Positions 37,901 to 46,700 of a DNA stretch of 64,000 nt are shown one piece after another; position 1 is the first letter of the stretch, and each line of letters starts with the position of its first letter. Source of the DNA: Ramlibacter sp. PS4R-6 (GTDB taxonomy: Bacteria; Pseudomonadota; Gammaproteobacteria; Burkholderiales; Burkholderiaceae_C). Location: positions 1,798,001 to 1,862,000 of the forward strand of contig NZ_JBBHKA010000001.1 in assembly GCF_037572775.1 (NCBI RefSeq), read 5' to 3'. The notes under the pieces were generated by a model. The model was not told the origin of the DNA and ran no database searches. It was given only the letters and a program-made list of their open reading frames with translations. The position numbers were made by a program, and so were the translations under genes.

Positions 37901-40813
37901 GTAGTCGTCACCTGCGAGGCCGTACGAATCACCGACAAGCGAATCATTCCCGTCACCGCCGAACAAGGCGTCGTTGTTGCCGCCGCCGAACACGGAGTCA
38001 TTGCCGGCGCCCCCATCGATGAAGTCCGCTCCCTGCTGGGCGGCCGGCGTTACGCTGAGGCCGTTGTCGCCGACGAGCACGTCGTCGCCGTCCCCCGCCA
38101 GCACCTGGTCGTCGCCCCCTTCGCCGAACACCGTGTCGTTGCCCGTCCCCGCATCGATGAAGTCGTTGCCGCCGCCAGTGGTGACCCCATCGTTGCCGGC
38201 TCCCGCGTACACGCGGTCGTCCTGCGCGCCGTACCAGAGCAGGGTGGCTCCATTCACGTTGAACGTGTAGGTATTGTTGGCGTTGGTCACCGAGGCGGTC
38301 CACCCCGGCTCGACCCAGCCGAAGTCGGCGTCGCTTTCGATCACGTCGTCGCCGCCGCCGCCCACGATCACGTCCTTGCCGGGCCCTCCGGTGAGCATGT
38401 CATTGCGATTGCTGCCGACGACGGTATCGTCGCCGAGGCCCCCGTTCATGAAATCGCCCTGGCCCGCGCCGGGAGCGGCCGTGTTGCCTTGCGTGATCGC
38501 GTCCTCGAGCTTGACGTAGTCGTCGCCGTAGAGGCGGTCTTTGCCGTCGTCGCCATAACCGATGTCGGCATCAGCTCCGCCTTCGACGACGTCATTGCCG
38601 GGCGACCCGATCATGTTGCCGCCTTGCACCGTGTCGCGGCCAGAGCCGCCAAGCACGTGGTTGTTGCCCGGCCCCCCGGCGAGATCGTCGTCGCCGATGC
38701 CACCGTAGATGATGTCGTCACCGCCGGCGTTGGCGCTGATGACGTCGTTCCCTGCGCCGCCGTCGAGCAGATCGTTCGCAGCGGTGTCACCGAAGGTGTC
38801 GTTGTCGCCGCCCTTGATGATGCTGTTCGTCGTCACCGGTTCCTGGATTGGATCGGCGGGGTCGTCCGAGTTGCGAACCGTCACGGACAGGCCGTTGCTC
38901 TGCGCGATCGGGTTGCCCGACGAGTCCAGCAGGCTCGCGCTGAGCGTGAACGTCTGGTCCGAAGTGATCGCGCCCTTTTCCCAGACGGAGAACGTCACCT
39001 GGTTCTGCCCGGGCGCGATGGTGAGCGTCACTTCGCCGTTCGTGAACGGGATGGTGTCGTCGCCGACGACGGCGTAGAGCGCGCCGGCGATCGCTCCCTG
39101 GACCTTGGCCTTCACGGTTTGCACGAGGTCGTCGACCGCAGAGGCGACGACCGTGAACGTCTTCGCTGAACCTTCGCCCATTTCTGCGGTGGACGGCGTC
39201 GAGCCCCCGTTTAACAGGGACTTGACCTGTTCGGTTGTGACCGCGCCGCCGGAAACGGTCTTCACGGCGGGTGCGTCCTGCAGGGTGATGCCCAAGTCAC
39301 CGGCCTGGTTCTTCTTGCCCTTCCAGTTCTGGATCGTGAATGAGTTGTTCGCGCCGCCCAACGCGGGACCGTCGACCTGCAGTGCCCCCGCCATCGAGCC
39401 GTCCGGGGCAGTGGTTCCGGTGAATTTGATCGTGAGGAGGACCTGCGTGCCGTTCTTGACCTCCCAGGTGTTGGCGATGCCTGTTGCGACGGCAACACCC
39501 AGGGTCATCGCGTTCGCTCCGCCGATCATTACCGTGCCGACGCCGTCGGCATCTGATATCACGTCCTTCCCATCCGACGCATCTATGAAGTACGTGTCGT
39601 TGCCTGCCCCGCCCTGGAGCACGTCGTCGCCTGTGCCGCCGACGAGGAGGTCGTCGCCGGATCCGCCGTCCAGTACGTCCTTGCCGCCAAGCCCGAGCAG
39701 CACGTCGGCGCCGTCGTTTCCTTTCAAGGCGTCGGCGGCGGAATCGCCGACGAGCAAATCGGCCGCGCCGGCCGCGAACTTTCCGGTTTGATAGATCTTG
39801 GAGTCGAGCGAAGCGGAGGTGCCGGCCTTCGGCGCCATGTAGACATTGAATGGATCGACGGCCGTCGAGGCCGCCTGGAGCTTCGTGGCCAACTCGGGAT
39901 ACGTCGTCTGCAGTTCCGCGAACAGCGAATCGCGCAGGGGCTTCAGGTTTTCCACGATGCTCTGCACGGTCCCGGCCCCCGTGAAGCTATAGGTGGTATT
40001 GGCCTCCTTGATCAGGTCTCGCTGGGAAGGGGTTCCGTCAAACGGCTTTCCGAACCGCTTTTCCCAAGTGACGATGGCATCGCGGTGGGCCTGCAACATC
40101 TGGTAGACCTGCTTCGCCTGCGACAAACCCGGGGGTGTCCCATCGGTCAGCCCGAATTCGGTCGATTCCGCAAAGCGCCTGGCGACGATGCCCAAACCCT
40201 GGGTCCCGTTCGCGGCGGAGCCGTATCTGATTTGGAACCAGGCTTCGGCACGATTGCCGGCGATCAACTGCTGGGTCAGCGTCGTCGGCCGCATCAGGCC
40301 GGTCTGGGCGTCCTTGACCTCGAAGTACTTCGGGGTCTGGTACCACATGCTGAACAGGGTCGCCCGTTCCTTCGAGTCCGGCAACGTGATGTTTCGCGCC
40401 TGCAGAAATGCATTGAAAGCCGGGACGCGCTGGTTCACGGCAACGTTTAGCAGCGCCTCAGCGTTGGATTCGGCCGGCAGTTTCACGAGGCCGGCCAGGG
40501 TGCCGACCAAGGATGCCGAGTTGGCCGTGGTCAGCCCGTTCAGCGTTTGTTGCAACTGCAGCGCATTGGTGATCGTCGCACCTGCGGCCTGGAGATCCGC
40601 CACGGCCGTGGCCTTGTTCTGGATCAGGTCGTACCCGTAACCGATCGCGACGCTCTGCACGCTGTCGATGTGCGGCTTCAGGCCGGAAGAATTCCCGCCG
40701 AGGCCCTCCCCAAACAGTCGCAGCGGGTTGTTTTCGGAGACCTTCAGGAAGAAGAGTAGGTCCGCTGCGTACGAACCCTTGATGTAGTTTGTATTGAAGG
40801 ACGGAAGCGACAA
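34895..40813 (-). CDS. giant RTX protein with N-terminal lysozyme (GH24)-like domain
   Basis: This 1972-residue calcium-binding RTX protein starts with TTG (GGAG seven bases before). Layout: residues 28-220 resemble GH24 phage-type lysozyme (FGEGLGG, IDSVQSVAIGYGYDL and, late, GLGIVARRFAESTEFGL). RTX nonapeptides fill 350-405. A Calx-beta-like segment covers 548-650. A very long RTX block covers 665-1245 and a third about 1355-1415, each followed by a haemolysin-related segment (IGDGVDHIEDAGG, LGDGQDTVIDNSG). VCBS-like repeats are at 1501-1610 and 1611-1716, a cadherin-like domain at 1717-1825 and a Gly/Asn-rich tail at 1826-1945. There is no N-terminal signal peptide; the short hydrophobic C terminus ([10 protein letters not shown]) fits type I secretion. 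In the lysozyme-like part, Glu36 and Asp50 are present but the catalytic Thr position is Ala56. It is last of a four-gene operon. Confidence 0.9.
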   Translation of the reverse strand: MSLPSFNTNYIKGSYAADLLFFLKVSENNPLRLFGEGLGGNSSGLKPHIDSVQSVAIGYGYDLIQNKATAVADLQAAGATITNALQLQQTLNGLTTANSASLVGTLAGLVKLPAESNAEALLNVAVNQRVPAFNAFLQARNITLPDSKERATLFSMWYQTPKYFEVKDAQTGLMRPTTLTQQLIAGNRAEAWFQIRYGSAANGTQGLGIVARRFAESTEFGLTDGTPPGLSQAKQVYQMLQAHRDAIVTWEKRFGKPFDGTPSQRDLIKEANTTYSFTGAGTVQSIVENLKPLRDSLFAELQTTYPELATKLQAASTAVDPFNVYMAPKAGTSASLDSKIYQTGKFAAGAADLLVGDSAADALKGNDGADVLLGLGGKDVLDGGSGDDLLVGGTGDDVLQGGAGNDTYFIDASDGKDVISDADGVGTVMIGGANAMTLGVAVATGIANTWEVKNGTQVLLTIKFTGTTAPDGSMAGALQVDGPALGGANNSFTIQNWKGKKNQAGDLGITLQDAPAVKTVSGGAVTTEQVKSLLNGGSTPSTAEMGEGSAKTFTVVASAVDDLVQTVKAKVQGAIAGALYAVVGDDTIPFTNGEVTLTIAPGQNQVTFSVWEKGAITSDQTFTLSASLLDSSGNPIAQSNGLSVTVRNSDDPADPIQEPVTTNSIIKGGDNDTFGDTAANDLLDGGAGNDVISANAGGDDIIYGGIGDDDLAGGPGNNHVLGGSGRDTVQGGNMIGSPGNDVVEGGADADIGYGDDGKDRLYGDDYVKLEDAITQGNTAAPGAGQGDFMNGGLGDDTVVGSNRNDMLTGGPGKDVIVGGGGDDVIESDADFGWVEPGWTASVTNANNTYTFNVNGATLLWYGAQDDRVYAGAGNDGVTTGGGNDFIDAGTGNDTVFGEGGDDQVLAGDGDDVLVGDNGLSVTPAAQQGADFIDGGAGNDSVFGGGNNDALFGGDGNDSLVGDSYGLAGDDYINGEVGDDTVFGAMGRDTILGGTGNDALVGDNGGSDPAGDADLIDGGVGNDQLFGQGGDDTMQGGDGADYVKADAGQDVLDGGAGNDTMLGGDDDDRLAGGADIDGLDGGAGRDWVDGGAGADTVIGGADDDMLLGGDGNDRIQSDAGNDFADGGTGSDTITGNDGNDMLAGGDDADHVQGDAGSDQLDGGTGGDTVLGGIGQDLLAGGDGDDTIAGDNGGTDRTGDDDVLDGGAGNDQLYGQGGNDLLLGGDGSDWLQGDAGDDTLVGGTGDNFYAYNIGDGVDHIEDAGGNDRIIFGNGITFTNLQLGLGSLKITFAGQAGEIHIDHFDPNDPFGSGSIELFQFADKSVYSYAQLLAKGFAIGGTPDADELFGTALTDTINALESDDYVNGLAGNDALHGNAGNDAVFGGDGADHLWGDDGNDVLGGDAGADILEGGTGDDVYLFNLGDGQDTVIDNSGADSVSFGTGITAANLGAGRAGSDLVLSVRNTTDSLTIKDWFANPQIVNEVVLGDGTVLDRAGIADLMKNAAPVLVADTATAREDITTIASGNALSNDFDPEGRALRVTDAGTYAGTYGTLSLSSNGSYTYTLNNASTAVQSLAGGQMVTDTFTYTATDDDPSLPQTSSSKITVNISGNNDAPVTVADMASVFEDQLAAAVGNLLANDSDIDKGTTLQVANFGSQAGTYGTLTIGLDGSYSYTLNNGLAAVQALADGVKVTDHFTYVATDGITTTSSSFDVQVTGRNDAPTVVNALQDAAASGNFSYVVPANTFKDVDAGDKLYYSATLADGSALPSWLTFDAATATFSGRVPKGTTVPIDITVTAADRSTNTPEKGWAWDTFRITFDGKTGGGGGNNGGGGNGSGSQGNEGVGNGPDAPPPGHDYDHNDGDGTSPGNPGSQGGNGYQPHEVFGPPPEQLTSGLPGLGELTVGTPLDAPGAANGNGSSGNNGQHNGADNGNSTGNGNPLTAYVDTGWGYDNFYADDAAIELIGHARLLASL

Positions 40814-40828
40814 GTTCTTTCTCCAGTT

Positions 40829-41323
40829 TTATTGCGAGCAAGCGCTCTGTTCGCCGGCGTTCAACTTCTCCGGAACGTAAACACCATGTGGGCCCCAGTA
40901 CTTCAATTGGGGGCAAGACGTCTCCTGGGTGACCAGCAGGCGTTGTTTGGAATTCAGGAAGCGCAACGTGACGGCGCACGTCCCACCGGCCGCCTTCGCG
41001 CGAATGACGTTGCCCGCGGCAGAGCCGGTGACATCCAGTTCCTCGCTTCGTGCATTTGCGCAGTCTGGCGACATTTCGAAGTTGCAGTACGTCATCTGGA
41101 ACTGCACATGTGCGCTTCCCTTCGAGGATTGAACGAGCACCCTGTCCCTGACACCCGCCCGGTATTCCCGACTCAGATAGCAAATGGATCCGCCTGGACC
41201 CATTTCGTGCTGGGCGATCGCCAGAGACGGACATGCCATCGCGAGCCCGCAGAAGATCTTCAGCGCCGTTGTGAATCGCGCAGGGATGGGAGGGTGCTTG
41301 AAAAATTGATCGAAGCCGGTCAT
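40829..41323 (-). CDS. small exported protein upstream of the RTX gene
   Basis: A 164-residue protein, not recognised. A hydrophobic stretch, FTTALKIFCGLAMACPSLAI (about 17-36), followed by AQ looks like a signal peptide with an extended N region. The mature part has six or more cysteines (ICYLSREY, YCNFEMSPDCANA, GTCAVTLRF, TSCPQLKYW, SACSQ), suggesting a disulfide-stabilised periplasmic or secreted protein. The start overlaps the preceding gene by four bases (ATGA) and the RTX gene begins 15 bases after its stop. Base composition is noticeably less GC-rich than the flanking genes. Confidence 0.75.
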   Translation of the reverse strand: MTGFDQFFKHPPIPARFTTALKIFCGLAMACPSLAIAQHEMGPGGSICYLSREYRAGVRDRVLVQSSKGSAHVQFQMTYCNFEMSPDCANARSEELDVTGSAAGNVIRAKAAGGTCAVTLRFLNSKQRLLVTQETSCPQLKYWGPHGVYVPEKLNAGEQSACSQ

Positions 41324-41826
41324 GGGGTACTCCGTGTGACGGTTGGATTTGGGGACAGGGCGGGGCGCAATGCACGCCTGAATTCCGAGGCCCTCAATAG
41401 TTCGTGAGGCAGTTCGCCGCTCGGGGGCACCATGATCTTGGCTTCGCCGCTTGGCAGCGGAAACACGTGGCCGACGAAAATGAACGACTTGCCTGCATAG
41501 CGCTCTCGCGATTGGGTTTCCGCCATGCTTACGCTCCCGGCGACATACGTGATTCGCTTGGGAACCAACGACGCTTCGCCCAACAGGCGCTCCGTGACCG
41601 TGACCCTGAACGCGATGAGTCCCGCATTCGGGTTGCTGGGGACAATTGGTTGCCAGGTGACGGACTCGACCCGTCCAATGAATACCGCTTGGGTCGTGCT
41701 GACGATCTCGGCAACGGTCGGCGGCGGCGGCGAGGGAGGGCTTGTGGCATCAGCAGGGGTGCAGACCGCGGCCAGGATTGCCATGACGAAGGCTCCGGCG
41801 CGAGACTCTTGCGGGTGGACGCTCAT
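41320..41826 (-). CDS. small exported protein, possible OB-fold (TIMP-like)
   Basis: A 168-residue protein with a signal peptide (GAFVMAILAAVCTPADA). The mature part has TVAEIVSTTQAVFIGRVESV, FRVTVTERLLGEA and ITYVAGSVSMAE, a strand pattern like the netrin/TIMP-type OB fold, where a variable-length loop separates a VFxGxV strand from a VTVxxxLxG strand. This is a suggestion from pattern only. The C terminus (RRALRPALSPNPTVTRSTP) is basic and probably disordered. It overlaps the gene before it and the gene after it by four bases each. Confidence 0.72.
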   Translation of the reverse strand: MSVHPQESRAGAFVMAILAAVCTPADATSPPSPPPPTVAEIVSTTQAVFIGRVESVTWQPIVPSNPNAGLIAFRVTVTERLLGEASLVPKRITYVAGSVSMAETQSRERYAGKSFIFVGHVFPLPSGEAKIMVPPSGELPHELLRASEFRRALRPALSPNPTVTRSTP

Positions 41827-42419
41827 CGCCCTTGCTCCCTCGGGGTCTTCGAATAAGTGCCGTCGATCCGGGCGCCGTGACCTTCCTCGCATTCGCCGAA
41901 CCCGACAACTTTCAGGCGCTGCGGCGACAGAGGGACGAAGACCATGGAGCAGCGGCCATCTGCATGAAGCCCGAGACCATGCTTGAGGGTGAACTCTCCC
42001 TCCAGGTGCGTCGTGGAGCCGCCGTAACCGGCATCAACCTTGAATGTGAACTTGTCGGGCGCGCTCGGCTTGATCTCGAGCATATTCAGCGCGTCCTTGC
42101 GCCGCAGGTACATCCACGTTCCAGTCACGTCGACGCATTGGTCCGAGCGCATCAGGACGTCGCAACGCTGCGAGAGGCCGGCTTCCCCCGCATTCGCAGG
42201 GAAGGCAAAAAGGAGTGGGAGGAAGAAGCCCGAGATGCGCAGCACTCGGCGTCTGCCGCCTGGCGCCCACGCGAAATCCCCTGCCGAGCGAACCCGCACG
42301 TCATCCAAATGGAGCCTCCCTGCGCTGCCCGGTCGCACCTTTGGTCCAAGGTACTTGTTGTCGAGCAGTCGAGCGCGCATCTTACTCAGAAAGATTGACA
42401 AATCAAGCGGCTTGTTCAT
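41823..42419 (-). CDS. first gene of the RTX operon, small protein of unknown function
   Basis: A 198-residue protein of unknown function. From the chosen ATG at 42419 (GAGG seven bases before) an N-terminal region of about 60 basic residues precedes a hydrophobic segment, ISGFFLPLLFAFPANAGEA, which looks like a signal peptide. The true start may therefore be a later GTG. The rest has SQRCDVLMRSDQCVDVTGTW, VDAGYGGSTTHLEGEFTL and RCSMVFVPLSPQRLKVVGFG, a strand-rich lipocalin-like pattern at best. It overlaps the second gene by four bases, and it is the probable start of a transcript running through the RTX gene. Confidence 0.65.
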   Translation of the reverse strand: MNKPLDLSIFLSKMRARLLDNKYLGPKVRPGSAGRLHLDDVRVRSAGDFAWAPGGRRRVLRISGFFLPLLFAFPANAGEAGLSQRCDVLMRSDQCVDVTGTWMYLRRKDALNMLEIKPSAPDKFTFKVDAGYGGSTTHLEGEFTLKHGLGLHADGRCSMVFVPLSPQRLKVVGFGECEEGHGARIDGTYSKTPREQGR

Positions 42420-42549
42420 CTTCATTCCTCTCTTAGAACCTGCTGACACCCCAGCAACGCGCACGAGGCATATTCCCTATACTGGCCCGCTCCCCTGCGC
42501 GCACGCGTCACCGCTGCCGCGCATTCCCATCCAGAAGAAGACCCGTTCG

Positions 42550-43755
42550 ATGGCTGCATTCCGCATTCGCCTGCCGCTCGTTTTGCCGGCAGCACTCGCT
42601 CTTTCCTTCCTGATTTCCGCGTGCGGCCAAGGCGCCGCGCAACCCGGCGGCATGCCGCCGGCCGAAGTCGCGGTCGTCACGGTGCAGCCGGGTGATGTCG
42701 GGATCGTGACCGAGCTGCCGGGACGCACCGAGGCTTCGCGCGTGGCGCAAGTGCGCGCGCGCGCGGCGGGCATCGTGCTCGAGCGCCTGTTCCGCGAAGG
42801 CAGCGACGTGCGCGCGGGCCAGCCGCTGTTCCGCATCGACCCCGCCACCTACCAGGCGCAATCGGCGAGCGCGCAGGCATCGCTCGCGCAAGCCGAGGCG
42901 AACCTCGGGCAGGCATCGGCGCTCGCACAGCGCTACAAGCCGCTCGTCGAAGCCAACGCCATCAGCAAGCAGGAATACGCCAACGCGGTTGCCGCCGAAA
43001 AGGCGGCGCAGGCGCAAGTGGCCGCCGCGAAGGCCGGCGTGCAGGTCGCGCAGATCAACCTGGGCTACGCGACGGTCACCGCGCCGATCTCCGGCCGCAT
43101 CGGCCGCGCGCTCGTCACCGAAGGCGCGCTGGTGGGCCAGGGCGAGGCGACGCCGCTCGCCACCATCCAGCAGACCCACCCGATGTACGTGAACTTCACG
43201 CAGTCGTCCACCGAGGTGCTCACGCTGCGCCGCGCCTTGTCCGAAGGCAGGTTGAAGCGGGCGCCGGGCCAGGAGAGCGCGCTGGTCAAGGTCGTGCTGG
43301 AGGACGGCAGCGAATACCCGCAGCCGGGACGCCTGCTGTTCTCCGACCTCACCGTCGATGCGACGAGCGGGCAGGTCACGCTGCGCGCCGAGGTCCCCAA
43401 CGCCAACGGCCTGCTGCTGCCCGGAATGTACGTGCGTGTGCGGCTGGAGCAGGCCAAGGTCGGCAACGCCATCCTGCTGCCGCAGCAGGCCGTCACGCGC
43501 TCGGGCCAGGGCGACAGCGTGCTCGTCGTCGACAAGGACAGCAAGGTCGCGCCGCGGCCGGTGAAGGTCGGCAACCAGCAAGGCAACAGCTGGGTGATCC
43601 TCAGTGGCCTGCAGCCCGGCGAGCAGGTCATCGTCGAAGGCTTCCAGAAGATCCGTCCCGGCGCGCCGGTGAAGGCGGTGCCGTGGCAACAGGCCGGCGC
43701 CGCGCCCGCTGCCGCCGCCGCGTCGGCGCCCGCTTCCGCAGCCGCGAAGAAGTAA
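42550..43755 (+). CDS. RND efflux periplasmic adaptor, AcrA/MexA type lipoprotein
   Basis: This 401-residue membrane fusion protein has a lipobox, LISACGQG, marking lipid attachment. The lipoyl half-motifs are ERLFREGSDVRAGQPLFRID and ATVTAPISGRIGRALVTEGA, separated by a helical hairpin (SASAQASLAQAEANLGQASA and following). FADLTVDATSGQV-like and LLPGMYVRVRLEQAKVGNAI blocks are typical of AcrA/MexA. The Ala/Pro-rich C terminus is usual. It is the first gene of an adaptor-pump-channel-amidase operon and starts 130 bases from the divergent RTX operon, with which it shares a control region. Confidence 0.95.
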   Translation: MAAFRIRLPLVLPAALALSFLISACGQGAAQPGGMPPAEVAVVTVQPGDVGIVTELPGRTEASRVAQVRARAAGIVLERLFREGSDVRAGQPLFRIDPATYQAQSASAQASLAQAEANLGQASALAQRYKPLVEANAISKQEYANAVAAEKAAQAQVAAAKAGVQVAQINLGYATVTAPISGRIGRALVTEGALVGQGEATPLATIQQTHPMYVNFTQSSTEVLTLRRALSEGRLKRAPGQESALVKVVLEDGSEYPQPGRLLFSDLTVDATSGQVTLRAEVPNANGLLLPGMYVRVRLEQAKVGNAILLPQQAVTRSGQGDSVLVVDKDSKVAPRPVKVGNQQGNSWVILSGLQPGEQVIVEGFQKIRPGAPVKAVPWQQAGAAPAAAAASAPASAAAKK

Positions 43756-43764
43756 GGCGGCGCG

Positions 43765-46700
43765 ATGTCGAAGTTCTTCATCGACCGCCCGGTCTTCGCA
43801 TGGGTGATCGCGCTGTTCGTGCTGGTGATGGGCAGCGTGTCCATCACCAAGCTGCCGATCGCGCAGTACCCCACGGTGGCGCCGCCGACCATCGTCGTCT
43901 CCACGGTCTACCCCGGCGCCTCGGCGCAGACGCTCGAGGACACGGTGCTGTCCATCATCGAGCAGGAGATGAACGGCTCGCCGGGCCTGATCTACATGGA
44001 GTCGGTGGCGCAGGCCAACGGCACGGGCTCGATCACGCTGTCGTTCGAGTCGGGCACCAACCCGGACCTCGCGCAGGTCGACGTGCAGAACCGCCTGTCG
44101 CGCGCGGCGCCGCGCCTGCCCGCGGCGGTGACGCAGCAGGGCGTGCGCGTGGACAAGGCGCGTTCCAACTTCCTGCTGTTCACGATCCTCTCGTCCGACG
44201 ATCCGGCGTGGGACCCGGTCGCGCTGGGTGACTTCGCCTCGCGCAACATCCTGCCCGAGATCCAGCGCATCCCCGGCGTGGGCCAGGCGCAGCTGTTCGG
44301 CACCGAGCGCGCGATGCGCATCTGGGTCGACCCGGCCAAGCTGGTGGGCTTCAACCTGTCGATGGCGGAAGTCAACGCGGCGATCCGTGCGCAGAACGCG
44401 CAGGTGTCCGCGGGCGCCATCGGCGACCTGCCGAACATCCCGGGCCAGACCATCGGCGCGACGGTGGTGGTCAATGGCCAGCTCACCTCGGTCGAGCAGT
44501 TCAAGAACCTCGTGCTGCGCGCCAACACCGACGGCTCCACCGTGCGCATGAAGGACGTGGCGCGGGTCGAGCTCGGCGGCCAGGGCTACGCGATCTCGGC
44601 GCGCATCGACGGCAAGCCCTCCACCGGCATCGGCGTGCAGCTCTCGCCCACGGGCAACGCGCTGGCCACCGCCAAGGCGGTGCGCGCGCGGATGGAGGAG
44701 CTGTCCAAGTTCTTCCCCGCGGGCATGAAGTGGGCCATCCCCTACGACACGTCCAAGTTCGTGAGCATCTCGATCTCGCAGGTGGTCGAGACGCTCATCG
44801 AGGCCATGATCCTCGTGTTCCTGGTGATGTTCCTGTTCCTGCAGAACTGGCGCTACACGCTGATCCCCGCGATCGTCGTGCCCGTCGCCTTGCTCGGCAG
44901 CTTCGCCACGCTGTACGCCATCGGCTTCTCGATCAACGTGCTCACCATGTTCGGCATGGTGCTGGTGATCGGCATCGTGGTGGACGACGCGATCGTGGTG
45001 GTGGAGAACGTCGAACGGATCATGAGCGAGGAGGGCCTGCCACCGCGCGAAGCGACGGTGAAGGCCATGGGCCAGATCCAGGGCGCCATCGTCGGCATCA
45101 CGCTGGTGCTGATCTCGGTGTTCGTGCCGCTGGCGTTCTTCGCGGGCGCGGTGGGCAACATCTACAAGCAGTTCTCGGCGGTGATGGTCTCGTCCATCGC
45201 CGTGTCGGCGTTCATGGCGCTTTCGCTCACGCCGGCGCTGTGCGCCACGCTGCTCAAGCAGGTCGACGCCGGCCACCACCTGGAAAAGGGCGGCTTCTTC
45301 GGCACCTTCAACCGCGGCTTCAAGACCACCGCGCGCAACTACGAAGGCTTCGTCGCCAGGATCCTCACGCGCGTGGGCCGGGCGCTCGCCATCTACGCGG
45401 CGGTGGTGGTCGTGGTCGCCTTCTTCTTCTGGAAGCTGCCCGGCTCGTTCCTGCCGATCGAGGACCAAGGCTACATCATCGTCAACGTGCAGCTGCCGCC
45501 GGGCGCGACGGTGGAGCGCACCAGCAAGGCCATCGCGCAGGTGGAAGGCTTCCTGCTCAAGCAGCCCGAAGTGGAGCACACCATCGGCGTGCTGGGCTTC
45601 TCGTTCTCGGGGCAGGGGCAGAACGCGGGCCTGGTGTTCGTGCCTCTCAAGCCCTGGGACGAGCGCCACGGCAAGGAGCATTCGGCGGCGTCGCTCGCGG
45701 GCCGCGCGTTCGGTGCGCTGATGGGCGTGAAGGACGCCTTCATCTTCGCGGTGAGCCCGCCGCCGATCCCGGAACTGGGTTCGTCCACCGGCTTCAACTT
45801 CCGCCTGGAGGACCGCGGCGGCAACGGGCACGAGGCGCTGGTGCAGGCGCGCAACCAGCTCCTGGGCCTCGCGGCGCAAAGCAAGATCATCACGGGCGTG
45901 CGCCCCGACGGCCTGGAGGACGCGCCGCAGCTGCAGGTCGACATCGACCGCGACAAGGCCAACGCGCTGGGCATCACGTTCGACGCGATCAACGCCACGC
46001 TCGGCACCGCCATCGGCTCCGCCTACGTCAACGATTTCCCGAACAAGGGGCGCTTGCAACGCGTGGTGGTGCAGGCCGACGCGCCGGCGCGCATGCAGCC
46101 CGACGACATCCTCAAGCTCACGGTGACCAACAACAAGGGCGTCTCGGTGCCGCTGGGCGCGTTCGTTTCCACGCGATGGATCACCGGCGCGATGCAGACC
46201 GTGCGCTACAACGGCTACCCGGCCATGCGCATTTCCGGCGACGCCGCGCCCGGCCGCAGCACCGGCGAGGCGATGGACGAGATGGAGCGCCTGGCGGCGC
46301 AACTGCCCGCCGGCTTCGCGTACGAATGGACCGGCATCTCGCGCGAGGAGAGGCTCTCGGGCGCCACCGCGTCCATCCTGCTCGGCTTCTCGCTGCTGGC
46401 GGTGTTCCTGTGCCTGGCGGCGCTGTACGAAAGCTGGTCGATCCCGATGTCGGTGATCCTGGTGGTGCCGCTGGGCATCATCGGCGCGCTGCTGGGCATC
46501 TGGCTGCGCGGCTACCCGAACGACGTGTACTTCAAGGTGGCGCTGGTCACCATCATCGGCCTGTCGGCCAAGAACGCCGTGCTGATCATCGAGTACGCGA
46601 AAGACCTGCATGCGCAGGGCAAGAGCCTGACCGACGCGGTGATCGAGGCGGCGCACCTGCGCTTCCGCCCCATCATCATGACGTCGATGGCCTTCATCTT

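Noticed and set aside
36540..39700. Dense short tandem similarities that could suggest a CRISPR array or satellite repeat
   Set aside because: The period is 27 bases in frame and encodes GGxGxDxUx calcium-binding nonapeptides; there are no conserved repeat-spacer boundaries.
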